Below, in pieces: positions 50,964 through 58,253 of a DNA stretch of 64,000 bases. The position numbers were made by a program, and so were the translations under genes. The stretch is from Mycobacterium sp. 050128 (GTDB taxonomy: Bacteria; Actinomycetota; Actinomycetes; Mycobacteriales; Mycobacteriaceae). Positions within the stretch are counted from its first letter, which is position 1; each line of letters starts with the position of its first letter. Location: assembly GCF_036409155.1 (NCBI RefSeq), contig NZ_JAZGLW010000001.1, forward strand, positions 3,038,001 through 3,102,000, read 5' to 3'. A model generated the notes under the pieces. That model saw only the letters and a program-made list of their open reading frames with translations. It did no database searches and was not told the DNA's origin.

Positions 50964-53414
50964 ATGCCGGAAGTCGCGTCGGACGGGCCGCTGGCCGGCC
51001 TCGTGGTGGTCGATCTGTCGACGACGCTGCCCGGCGCGCAGGCGACGCAGTTTCTCGCCGACTGCGGCGCCGAGGTGATCATGGTCGAGCCGCCCGACGG
51101 CAGTCCGCTACGTGATCTCGCTGGCTGGCCAGCGCTGCTGCGTGGCAAGCGCAGCGTGACATTGAACCTGCACGACGACGCGGACCTCGAGCGGCTGCGT
51201 GCCCTGTTGCGGCGTGCCGACGTCATGGTGAGCACCATGCGGCCGACCACCGCCGAGCGCATTGGCCTTGCTCACGACGCGGTGTCGAAGGCCTACCCAC
51301 GACTCGTCGTGGCGACGATCACCGGCTGGGGCTCGTCGGGCCCGTTCCGCAACTACAAGGGCTGGGAAGCGCTGGTGATGGCCAAGACGGGCGTCATGCA
51401 CGAGAAGCGCGGACTCGCGCCACGTCCCGGCCCGGCGTTCACCACGTTCACCTACGCCTCGTGGGGAGCCGCCCACGCCGCCGTTCAGGGTGTGCTGGCC
51501 GCGCTCCTCGAGCGAGACAGCAGCGGGCTGGGCCAAACGGTCGAGACCAACTTGGTAACGGGCATGGGATCGATGGATCCCTACAACTGGTTCTACGAGA
51601 TGGTGCTGCAACGGTATCCGGGCGCCTTCGAACCGATGGATGCCGCATACGACGATCGGGGCCGGCCCCAGGCCTACCTCATTTACGCGTTGCTGGTGTG
51701 CGCGACCAAGGACGGGCGATGGCTGCAGTTCGCACAGGTATCGCCGAAGTTGATCGGCGCCTGGCTGGCCGAGCTGGACCTGCTGGGGGAGCTCGCCGAC
51801 CCGAAGTGGCAGGGCTTTCCCATGTTGCCGACCCCCGAACTTCGCATGCAGTGGTGGGACATGATGATCGAACGGGTCGGTGCCCGCACGCTCGCCGAAT
51901 GGCAGCAGGCCATGGCGGGAAACCCCGACCTGAGTGGGGAACTGTTCCGGAGTCCCGAGGACTCGCTGAACCATCCGCAGACCGCGCACGAAGGGCGCGC
52001 CGCCACCGTCATCGACCCCGACCTGGGAGCCGTACGACAGCCGTCGACCCTCATTCATGCCGACGGCAAACCGCTGACCCGGCTTCGGCCGGCCCCACGA
52101 GTCGGCGAGCACAACGACTCGGTCACCTTCGACCAAGTGGGCGGCGCCTCTCCGGCCGCCCCGCAGGCAGACCACGACGATCCGCCGCTGCAGGGTGTGA
52201 CGGTGCTGGAGTTCGGCAGTATGTTCGCCGGACCATACGGCGCGACCCTGCTGGCCGACCTGGGTGCCCGTGTCATCAAGGTCGAACCGCTCGACGGCGA
52301 CAACATCCGCAGCCTGGTCGCGTTCCCCGAGGCGGGCGGCGCAAAGGTGTTGCAGGGCAAGGAAAGCGTCGCGATCGACTTCACCAAGCCCGAGGGCCTC
52401 GAGCTGGTCTACGAACTAGCCAAGCGGTCCGACATCGTACTGCAGTGCTTCCGCGGGAAGGCTGCGGAGCGGGCGAAGATCGATGAGGCCTCGCTGCGGG
52501 CGGTCAATCCGGACTTGGCGTTCGTGACGACCTCGGGTTACGGGGTCGACGGACCGTTCGCCCATCGCGCGGCCTACGCACCGTCGGTCGGTGCGGCGTC
52601 GGGCCTGGCGCTCGTCGACAGCCACGACACGGGTGAGCCTCCCGCCGATCTGGATGACTTGCACCGGCGGGCTGTCAAACTCCACGCGGGCGGAGCCGTC
52701 CCCGCGGTGCAATCCGACGGCATCGCGGCGCATGGTGTCGGTTCGGCGCTCCTGGTCGCTTTGTACGCCAAGCGCCGTGGGAAGACGCTGACTAACGTGG
52801 TGACAACGATGCTCGGCACCGTGCAGCAGGCAATGATCGCCTACAACGCGTGCTATGCGTCCCGACCCGCCGAGACGCCCGCCGACGAACAGTTTTTCGG
52901 CATGAACGCTCTGTATCGGATGTACCGAGCGGCCGACGGCTATGTCTTCCTCGCTGCTCCCTTGCCGCGCGAATGGCCGGCACTGGCTAAAGCGATGTCG
53001 CCGTACGTCGACTTGCATGCCGACGAGCGCTTTGCCGACGCCGAATCCCGCTCACAGTACGACGAGGAGCTAATCGCCGCACTGACAACGGTTTTCGCGA
53101 CCAAGACCAAACTGGAGTGGGAAGAGGAACTGTCCGCTCAAGACGTTGGGTGCGTCGAGGTGATGGAGGCCAATTCCGAGTTGGTGCTGCAGACCGACCC
53201 GTACTACGAGGCGGGCTATGCCGTGGACGCCTACAGCCCGATCTTCGAGGAGCACCGGCGGCTCGCCCCGCTGTGCCGGTTCTCGCGATCACGGACACAG
53301 GCCGACGCGGGATGCACCATCGGACAGCACACCGATAGGGTCCTGCGCGAGATCGGACTGGACGAGGCGGCGATCGCTGACCTGAGAGCCAAGGAGATCG
53401 TCGGCGGCAGCTGA
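50964..53414 (+). CDS. Fused double CaiB/BaiF CoA-transferase lacking canonical Asp
   Basis: This 816-residue protein is two family III CoA-transferase units in one chain: about 10-375 (VVVDLSTTLPGAQATQFLAD at its start) and about 410-810 (VTVLEFGSMFAGPYGATLLA). The family's catalytic aspartate should lie in a GYDxxxQAxSG-like segment. Unit 1 has KGWEALVMAKTG, with Glu, and unit 2 has AAYAPSVGAASG, with Ala. It may therefore work differently or serve as an acyl-CoA-binding or racemase-like enzyme. ATG 50964 follows GGGAG. It is convergent with the TetR gene, only four bases away. Confidence 0.9.
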   Translation: MPEVASDGPLAGLVVVDLSTTLPGAQATQFLADCGAEVIMVEPPDGSPLRDLAGWPALLRGKRSVTLNLHDDADLERLRALLRRADVMVSTMRPTTAERIGLAHDAVSKAYPRLVVATITGWGSSGPFRNYKGWEALVMAKTGVMHEKRGLAPRPGPAFTTFTYASWGAAHAAVQGVLAALLERDSSGLGQTVETNLVTGMGSMDPYNWFYEMVLQRYPGAFEPMDAAYDDRGRPQAYLIYALLVCATKDGRWLQFAQVSPKLIGAWLAELDLLGELADPKWQGFPMLPTPELRMQWWDMMIERVGARTLAEWQQAMAGNPDLSGELFRSPEDSLNHPQTAHEGRAATVIDPDLGAVRQPSTLIHADGKPLTRLRPAPRVGEHNDSVTFDQVGGASPAAPQADHDDPPLQGVTVLEFGSMFAGPYGATLLADLGARVIKVEPLDGDNIRSLVAFPEAGGAKVLQGKESVAIDFTKPEGLELVYELAKRSDIVLQCFRGKAAERAKIDEASLRAVNPDLAFVTTSGYGVDGPFAHRAAYAPSVGAASGLALVDSHDTGEPPADLDDLHRRAVKLHAGGAVPAVQSDGIAAHGVGSALLVALYAKRRGKTLTNVVTTMLGTVQQAMIAYNACYASRPAETPADEQFFGMNALYRMYRAADGYVFLAAPLPREWPALAKAMSPYVDLHADERFADAESRSQYDEELIAALTTVFATKTKLEWEEELSAQDVGCVEVMEANSELVLQTDPYYEAGYAVDAYSPIFEEHRRLAPLCRFSRSRTQADAGCTIGQHTDRVLREIGLDEAAIADLRAKEIVGGS

Positions 53415-53418
53415 CGGC

Positions 53419-54102
53419 TCAGACGTCGTTTTCGGCCATCAGCGCGCGAGTTTCGTACGACACCGGCGCCGTTAACATTCCGACCCAGGTGTCCACGTAA
53501 TTATGCAGCTGCGCCTCGCTGAGCCCGTGGCCCGAACGAGCTGCCGCAGCAAGGACATTGATCAGGCTGACGTACAGCTGGAAGGTCCGGCCGCGCCGGA
53601 TCCGCTCGGGCAGATCCTGCAGCGCGGCGTCGACCAGCTCTTCCAGCTTCTCCTGGGTCCATTCATCGTCGACGTGATCCGGCCAGTAATCGCTGCGCGC
53701 CCGCGGATCCTCCATGAGCCGGGCGAGGAAAGGCGCGAACATCTCACCCGCGGCGATGCTGTTGGCCAGCGGCCGCACCAGCAGCCAAACCACGGCTCGG
53801 GGGTCCGCTTCCTTGCCCTGCTCGCGCATGGTCGCGAGCATTTCCTGACGATCGGCCCCAAGTGAGGCCTGGCGGTACGCGATCAGCGCACGGATCAGGC
53901 CCTCGCGGGAGCCGAAGTGGTAGCGGATCACCGAGGTGTTGGACTGCCCGGCCGCTTGCTGAATCTCCTTCAGTGTCACCGCTTCGATGCCGCGCGTGGC
54001 GAACAGCCGCTCGGCGACCTCCATCAACATCACCCGAGTCGATTCGCCCGAGGCGTTCCGCCTCCGCTCGCTCGGGGGCGACTCCGCTCCCAGCTCCGGC
54101 AT
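53419..54102 (-). CDS. TetR family transcriptional regulator
   Basis: This 227-residue protein has the TetR helix-turn-helix TRVMLMEVAERLFATRGI with LKEIQQAAGQSNTSVIRYHFG (split at the turn; about residues 21-68). The C-terminal domain (PFLARLMEDPRARSDYWPDH region) resembles TetR regulators whose ligands are acyl-CoAs, but that is weak evidence. It is divergent from the third amidohydrolase across a 136-base region containing the palindrome at 54157-54172, and convergent with the double CoA-transferase. It likely controls both directions. Confidence 0.92.
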   Translation of the reverse strand: MPELGAESPPSERRRNASGESTRVMLMEVAERLFATRGIEAVTLKEIQQAAGQSNTSVIRYHFGSREGLIRALIAYRQASLGADRQEMLATMREQGKEADPRAVVWLLVRPLANSIAAGEMFAPFLARLMEDPRARSDYWPDHVDDEWTQEKLEELVDAALQDLPERIRRGRTFQLYVSLINVLAAAARSGHGLSEAQLHNYVDTWVGMLTAPVSYETRALMAENDV

Positions 54103-54156
54103 GGGCCTCCTCTAGTCCGCCTCAGTTTTACCGTCGTCACCCCTTCAGCAAAATAG

Positions 54157-54172
54157 TAATGTCTAGTCATTA
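54157..54172. promoter_or_regulatory. Near-perfect palindrome TAATGT-CTAG-TCATTA, candidate TetR operator
   Basis: TAATGT and TCATTA flank CTAG (54157-54172), with 5 of 6 outer pairs matching. The site lies 55 bases before the TetR start and 67 bases before the amidohydrolase start, in the divergent promoter. Size and location fit autoregulation by the adjacent TetR. Confidence 0.6.
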
Positions 54173-54238
54173 GAAATGCTGGACTTGCGCCTGGGTGGCT
54201 GGCATCATTCGAATGAGCGACGGATCCGTGGAGGACCA

Positions 54239-55375
54239 ATGAGCATGATCTGGACGAATTCGGGTGATTCGCACTTCCTGGAACCCGACGACCTGTGGCA
54301 GTCCCGTTTACCCAAGGCGCTCGCCGACCTGACGCCGCACGCCGAGAAGGATCCCGACGGCGAGTACGAGACGGTCTCGGTCGACGGACAGATCTTCCGG
54401 CGCAAGCTGCCGTCGTCGGCGATGACCGCCTTCATCGAGGAGAGCATGAAGCCGCAGGGCATCCGCGATGCGAAGGCACGGCTTGGGGACTTGGACAAGG
54501 AAGGCGTCTGGGGCGAGGTCATTTTCCCGTCGCTCGGCATGTGGGCCTCGACTTTCCGCACCCCCGAATTGCTCAAGGCGTGCATGCGCGCCAGCAACGA
54601 GTGGGCGCTCGAGGAGATTTGCGCGGTGTCGCCGCGTTATGTGGTGACCGCCCAGGTGTCGACTCTGGTCGTGGAGGATGCCGTCGAGGAACTGCATTGG
54701 GCGGCAGGCAAAGGCTTCAAGGCGGTGTTCTTGCCGACGACGCCCCATCCGAGCGCCCCGGACTGGCACCGCAAGGAGTGGGAACCGTTCTGGGCGGCGG
54801 CCGAAGAAGCCGGCATGGTGATCGCATTCCATATCGGCACCGACCCGGTCGACATGACGGTGGGCGGTGCATCGGGCGGAGCGGGCCAGGTCTACCGGGG
54901 GCCGGGCGGAGCGGTGATGAACTACGCCGAGACCACGTTCTCAGGTCAACGGGCGGCGATGAAGATGGTCGCCTCCGGCGCTTTGGACCGCCACCCTGAC
55001 CTTCGGGTGCTGATCTCCGAAGGCGGAGCGACCTGGGTGCCGTTCCTCGGTGACCGAATGGTCGAGGGATATCGCCAACATCATATGGCGGTGCGGCCCA
55101 AACTGACTCGCAGCCCCAAGGAGATCCTCTACACGCAGGTGTATGCCTCATTCCAGCACGACGAGACCGCGGTCGCGGCGTTCGAGCACATGGGCTACCA
55201 GAACGTGATGTTTGGCAGCGACTACCCGCATATGGAGGGCACCTTCGGTCACACCCAAGACACCCTGAAGGGGCTGTTCGACGGCGTCAGCGACGAGACC
55301 CGGCTGCGGATCACCCAGGGCACGTTCTATGAACTGTTCCCCGATGTCCCGCCCATACCAGCCGAATACGTCTGA
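54239..55375 (+). CDS. Amidohydrolase-2 family protein
   Basis: This 378-residue metal hydrolase has NSGDSHFLEPDDLW at its start, VIAFHIGTDPVDM, LISEGGATWVPFLGDR and MFGSDYPHMEGTFG. ATG 54239 lies six bases after GGAGG; the longer frame upstream is rejected. It opens the operon amidohydrolase-Ltp-DUF35-small protein-SDR (54239-58077). It is the third paralogue in the window, and the recurring link with TetR and CoA-ester genes suggests a catabolic role such as hydrolysis or decarboxylation of a ring-derived intermediate. Confidence 0.92.
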   Translation: MSMIWTNSGDSHFLEPDDLWQSRLPKALADLTPHAEKDPDGEYETVSVDGQIFRRKLPSSAMTAFIEESMKPQGIRDAKARLGDLDKEGVWGEVIFPSLGMWASTFRTPELLKACMRASNEWALEEICAVSPRYVVTAQVSTLVVEDAVEELHWAAGKGFKAVFLPTTPHPSAPDWHRKEWEPFWAAAEEAGMVIAFHIGTDPVDMTVGGASGGAGQVYRGPGGAVMNYAETTFSGQRAAMKMVASGALDRHPDLRVLISEGGATWVPFLGDRMVEGYRQHHMAVRPKLTRSPKEILYTQVYASFQHDETAVAAFEHMGYQNVMFGSDYPHMEGTFGHTQDTLKGLFDGVSDETRLRITQGTFYELFPDVPPIPAEYV

Positions 55376-55379
55376 GCGC

Positions 55380-56579
55380 GTGCCCAATACAACAGGACTA
55401 CGCGACGTCGCCATTGTGGGCGTCGGTGCCACGCCCTACTACAAGCGCGGCGGGTCGTTGCCGAAGTCGATCACCGAGCTGGCCGGTGAGGCGATCCTGG
55501 CGGCGTGCGAGGACGCGGGTCTGCCCGTCACCGATGTTGACGGGTTCGCCTACTATTCGGGAGCCAGCGCGGGCTACACCGAGAAGATGGACACCGCCGA
55601 CTTCGTGGAAACGCTTGGCATTCCCGAGGTTCGGTTCACCGCCGCACTGACCTCCGGTGGGGGTGGCTCCGCGGGCGCGATCGGGCTGGCGCGGGCCGCC
55701 ATCGTCGCCGGGGACGCCTCGGTGGTGGTCACGGTGATGGCGCTGCAGCAATCCAAACAACGCCTGGGCTCGGTGTTCTCGGCGCTGGAACCCGATCCGA
55801 TCAACTCGTTCCTGCAACCGTCCGGACTGTTCGGTCCCGGCCAGCTGATGTCGGTGATGGCTCGTCGGCACATGCACCTCTACGGCACCCGCCGCGAGGC
55901 GTTCGCCGAGATCGCCCTCTCGACGCGGGCCAACGCGATCAACAGACCGAAGGCCATGCACCGCCAACCGCTGACGTTGGATGACTATTTCAATGCGCGG
56001 ATGATCGCAGAACCGTTGTGCCTCTACGACTTCTGCCAGGAGACCGACGGTGCCGTCGCGGTGATCACCACCAGTATGGACCGGGCCAAGGATCTGCAGC
56101 AGCCACCGGTGCCGGTGGTCGCCGCGGCTCACGGTGGCGTGCGTGACTGGGGCAGGGCCTTCGCCTGGATGGGCATGCCCGACGAATACTTCGCCTCCTC
56201 GGGCAATGCGCCCATCGCCAAGCGGCTTTACGAGCAGGCCGGTATCGGCGCCGCCGACATCGACGTCGCGCTGCTCTACGACCACTTCAGCCCGATGGTG
56301 CTCATGCAGCTCGAGGACTACGGGTTCTGCGGCAAGGGGGAGGGTGGCGCGTTCGTCGAAAGCGGAGCGATCCGGTATGACGGCGGCTCGATCCCGGTCA
56401 ATACCCACGGCGGTCAGCTCTCCGAGGCTTACATCATCGGCATGACCCACATCATGGAAGGGGTTGAGCAGATGCGCGGAACCGCCATCAACCAGGTCGC
56501 CGACGCCGAACTCGCCTTGGTCACCGGGGGGCCGGCGAGCCTGCCCGTGAGCGGGCTGATCCTGGGGTGCGCCGCATGA
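55380..56579 (+). CDS. Thiolase-fold Ltp2-like protein (probable retro-aldolase)
   Basis: This 399-residue protein starts at GTG 55380, four bases after the amidohydrolase stop. The nucleophile position reads AALTSGGGGSAGAIG, with no cysteine. Both Ltp2-type tyrosines are present: VALLYDHFSPMVLM and NTHGGQLSEAYIIGM. It overlaps a DUF35 gene by four bases. This is the second Ltp/DUF35 pair in the window, after 41204/40767. It probably removes a short acyl-CoA from a beta-hydroxyacyl-CoA by retro-aldol cleavage. Confidence 0.88.
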   Translation: MPNTTGLRDVAIVGVGATPYYKRGGSLPKSITELAGEAILAACEDAGLPVTDVDGFAYYSGASAGYTEKMDTADFVETLGIPEVRFTAALTSGGGGSAGAIGLARAAIVAGDASVVVTVMALQQSKQRLGSVFSALEPDPINSFLQPSGLFGPGQLMSVMARRHMHLYGTRREAFAEIALSTRANAINRPKAMHRQPLTLDDYFNARMIAEPLCLYDFCQETDGAVAVITTSMDRAKDLQQPPVPVVAAAHGGVRDWGRAFAWMGMPDEYFASSGNAPIAKRLYEQAGIGAADIDVALLYDHFSPMVLMQLEDYGFCGKGEGGAFVESGAIRYDGGSIPVNTHGGQLSEAYIIGMTHIMEGVEQMRGTAINQVADAELALVTGGPASLPVSGLILGCAA

Positions 56580-57028
56580 GTACCGCCGCCGCCGCCACGT
56601 TGGCCACGGTGATCCCCGGCGAGCACGTCCGGATCGCGGTCAATAAGGACACCGAGCCGTTCTGGCAGGCCGCGAAGGAGCGGCGGCTGGTGGCGCCGCA
56701 GTGCGGCGACTGCCGGACCTTCCGGCTGCCCCCGACGCCGTTCTGCCCCAATTGTCAATCTAAACAAGTAAATTGGGTGGACCTCAGCGGTGATGCCGTC
56801 GTTTACAGTTTCGCCGTAGTGCATGGTTTCCCCGGCATGCCGGATCTCGTGTTGGTGCCGGCGGTCCTCGACCTGCCCGACGCGCCCGGTGCGCGACTTG
56901 TCTCGAACGTCGTCGACATTGCACCCGCCGACGTCACGATCGGAATGCCCGTCCACGTTGACTTCTCACCGATCGCCGACGGCTGGCTGCTGCCCGTCTT
57001 CCGCGTTGGCGCTCAGGGCGAAGAGTAA
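56576..57028 (+). CDS. DUF35 zinc-ribbon/OB-fold protein, Ltp partner
   Basis: This 150-residue protein starts at ATG 56576, inside the Ltp stop (ATGA). It has the zinc ribbon APQCGDCRTFRLPP with FCPNCQSKQVNW, then the OB-fold SGDAVVYSFAVVHGF and LVPAVLDLPDAPGAR. It keeps both Cys pairs. By analogy to the DUF35 part of ChsH2 it should be required for the activity of the preceding Ltp2-like protein. Confidence 0.92.
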   Translation: MSTAAAATLATVIPGEHVRIAVNKDTEPFWQAAKERRLVAPQCGDCRTFRLPPTPFCPNCQSKQVNWVDLSGDAVVYSFAVVHGFPGMPDLVLVPAVLDLPDAPGARLVSNVVDIAPADVTIGMPVHVDFSPIADGWLLPVFRVGAQGEE

Positions 57029-57032
57029 CGCC

Positions 57033-57242
57033 GTGCCTGACGACAGCGCTCTGCACGAGAAGCCGCTGGAGTTTCTGACCAGCATCGCCAACACCGGCGG
57101 ATCCTGTGACGGTCAGGCCATCTTGCCCGTCAATGGTCACTTCCGTTGCACGTGCTCGTGCGGCGACTGGGACATCGAGGTCGACGACCCCCAGGAAGGC
57201 TTGCGGCAAGCGAGGATTCACACCGGCAGCATTGCCGACTGA
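57033..57242 (+). CDS. Small Cys-rich protein of unknown function
   Basis: This 69-residue protein starts at GTG 57033, four bases after the DUF35 stop. It ends in a compact segment, FRCTCSCGDWDIEVDDPQEG, and has a further Cys in NTGGSCDGQA. The CxCxC arrangement could bind a metal, but I do not recognise the family. It is not the mycofactocin precursor MftA, because the required C-terminal Val-Tyr ending is absent. Its place between DUF35 and a mycofactocin-type SDR suggests a role in this operon. Confidence 0.7.
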   Translation: MPDDSALHEKPLEFLTSIANTGGSCDGQAILPVNGHFRCTCSCGDWDIEVDDPQEGLRQARIHTGSIAD

Positions 57243-57261
57243 CACAAGAGGAGCCGAACCC

Positions 57262-58077
57262 GTGGGAAATCTGAATGGCAAAGTCGCCTTCATCACCGGA
57301 GCCGCCCGAGGCCAGGGTCGCGCGCATGCGGTCCGGCTCGCGGCGGACGGCGCGGACATCGTCGCGCTCGACATCTGCCGCGATATCGACTCCATCGACT
57401 ACCCCAACGCCAGCCCCGAGGACCTCGACGAGACGGTCAAGCTCGTCGAGAAGGAGGGCAGGCGCGTCGTCGCCCGTCAGGCCGACGTCCGCGACGCCGA
57501 CGCCGTCGAACAGGTAGTGGCCGACGGACTCGCCGAGTTCGGCCGCCTCGACATCGTGATCGCGAATGCCGGTGTCATTCGGCTGGGTCCTGGTGGCGAT
57601 CGCCGGCAGACCTTTCGCGACATCATCGACGTCAACCTCGTCGGCGTGTGGAACACGGTGGAGGCCGCAGTCCCTGCCCTGATCGACGGAGGCCGCGGCG
57701 GATCGATCGTGCTGACGTCGTCGAGTGCGGGACTCAAGGGCACCGGCACGGATCGGGCTGGCGGCCAGGCATACACCGCGGCCAAGCGCGGGCTAGTCGG
57801 ACTGATGCAGGTGTGGGCGAACGAGTTCGCGCAGTACTCCATCCGCGTCAACACCATCCATCCCACCGGTGTCGCCACCGGAATGGTAATGAACGAGACC
57901 ATGGGCAAGCTGCTGGAGGCCAACGACACCGCGGTCGCGGCGATGCAGAACGCGCTGCCGATCCAGATCCTGATGCCCGAGGACATCGCCAACGCGGTGG
58001 CGTTCCTGGTGTCCGAAGAGGCGAAGTTCATCACCGGCACCGCCTGGCCACTCGACGCCGGCTTCGCCGTCCGTTGA
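57262..58077 (+). CDS. Mycofactocin-coupled short-chain dehydrogenase
   Basis: This 271-residue SDR starts at GTG 57262, with AGAGGAG before it. It has TGAARGQGRAHAV, NAGVIRLG, LTSSSAGLKG and the catalytic YTAAK. The TIGR03971-type insertion LDICRDIDSIDYPNASPEDL is clear. As for the enzyme at 22481, it would oxidise an alcohol with tightly bound NAD that is regenerated through mycofactocin. It ends the operon and lies just before the P450 gene. A P450-then-alcohol-dehydrogenase sequence on a hydrocarbon substrate is plausible. Confidence 0.92.
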   Translation: MGNLNGKVAFITGAARGQGRAHAVRLAADGADIVALDICRDIDSIDYPNASPEDLDETVKLVEKEGRRVVARQADVRDADAVEQVVADGLAEFGRLDIVIANAGVIRLGPGGDRRQTFRDIIDVNLVGVWNTVEAAVPALIDGGRGGSIVLTSSSAGLKGTGTDRAGGQAYTAAKRGLVGLMQVWANEFAQYSIRVNTIHPTGVATGMVMNETMGKLLEANDTAVAAMQNALPIQILMPEDIANAVAFLVSEEAKFITGTAWPLDAGFAVR

Positions 58078-58118
58078 CAGTCCGGGCGGATGTCGAGGAG
58101 TATTGCGTCCGTCTCTTT

Positions 58119-58140
58119 ACATAGTTAACCTAGTTCGATG
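58119..58140 (+). promoter_or_regulatory. Copy 4 of the 22-bp regulon motif
   Basis: AGTTAAC (58123-58129), CTA, GTTCGAT (58133-58139). The first 14 bases are the same as copy 1 except for the spacer (ACATAG then TTAAC). The second half-site is weaker (4 of 7 complementary). It is 113 bases upstream of the P450 start and follows the SDR operon. Confidence 0.6.
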
Positions 58141-58177
58141 TGTCTCTGTCGATCTGTGCTTAGCTTTCCGCCAGATT

Positions 58178-58191
58178 GACAGTGGACTGTC
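58178..58191. promoter_or_regulatory. Perfect 6-2-6 inverted repeat upstream of P450
   Basis: GACAGT (58178-58183) and ACTGTC (58186-58191) are exact reverse complements around GG. TTGACA at 58176-58181 overlaps it and may be a -35 element, but no well-spaced -10 was found. It may be a second operator for the P450 gene. Confidence 0.5.
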
Positions 58192-58253
58192 GTAGTATGC
58201 GAGCCGAGCGTGCCTGGAATTCGTGCTCGCTCTCGGCGGTACGGAAGGATGTC

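Noticed and set aside
57033..57242. The small Cys protein as the mycofactocin precursor MftA
   Set aside because: MftA ends in a conserved Val-Tyr after a Cys-Gly; this protein ends in GSIAD and has a different Cys pattern.
58176..58198. A standard promoter with TTGACA and TAGTAT before the P450
   Set aside because: The two hexamers are only 11 bases apart, too close for a normal sigma-70-type promoter.
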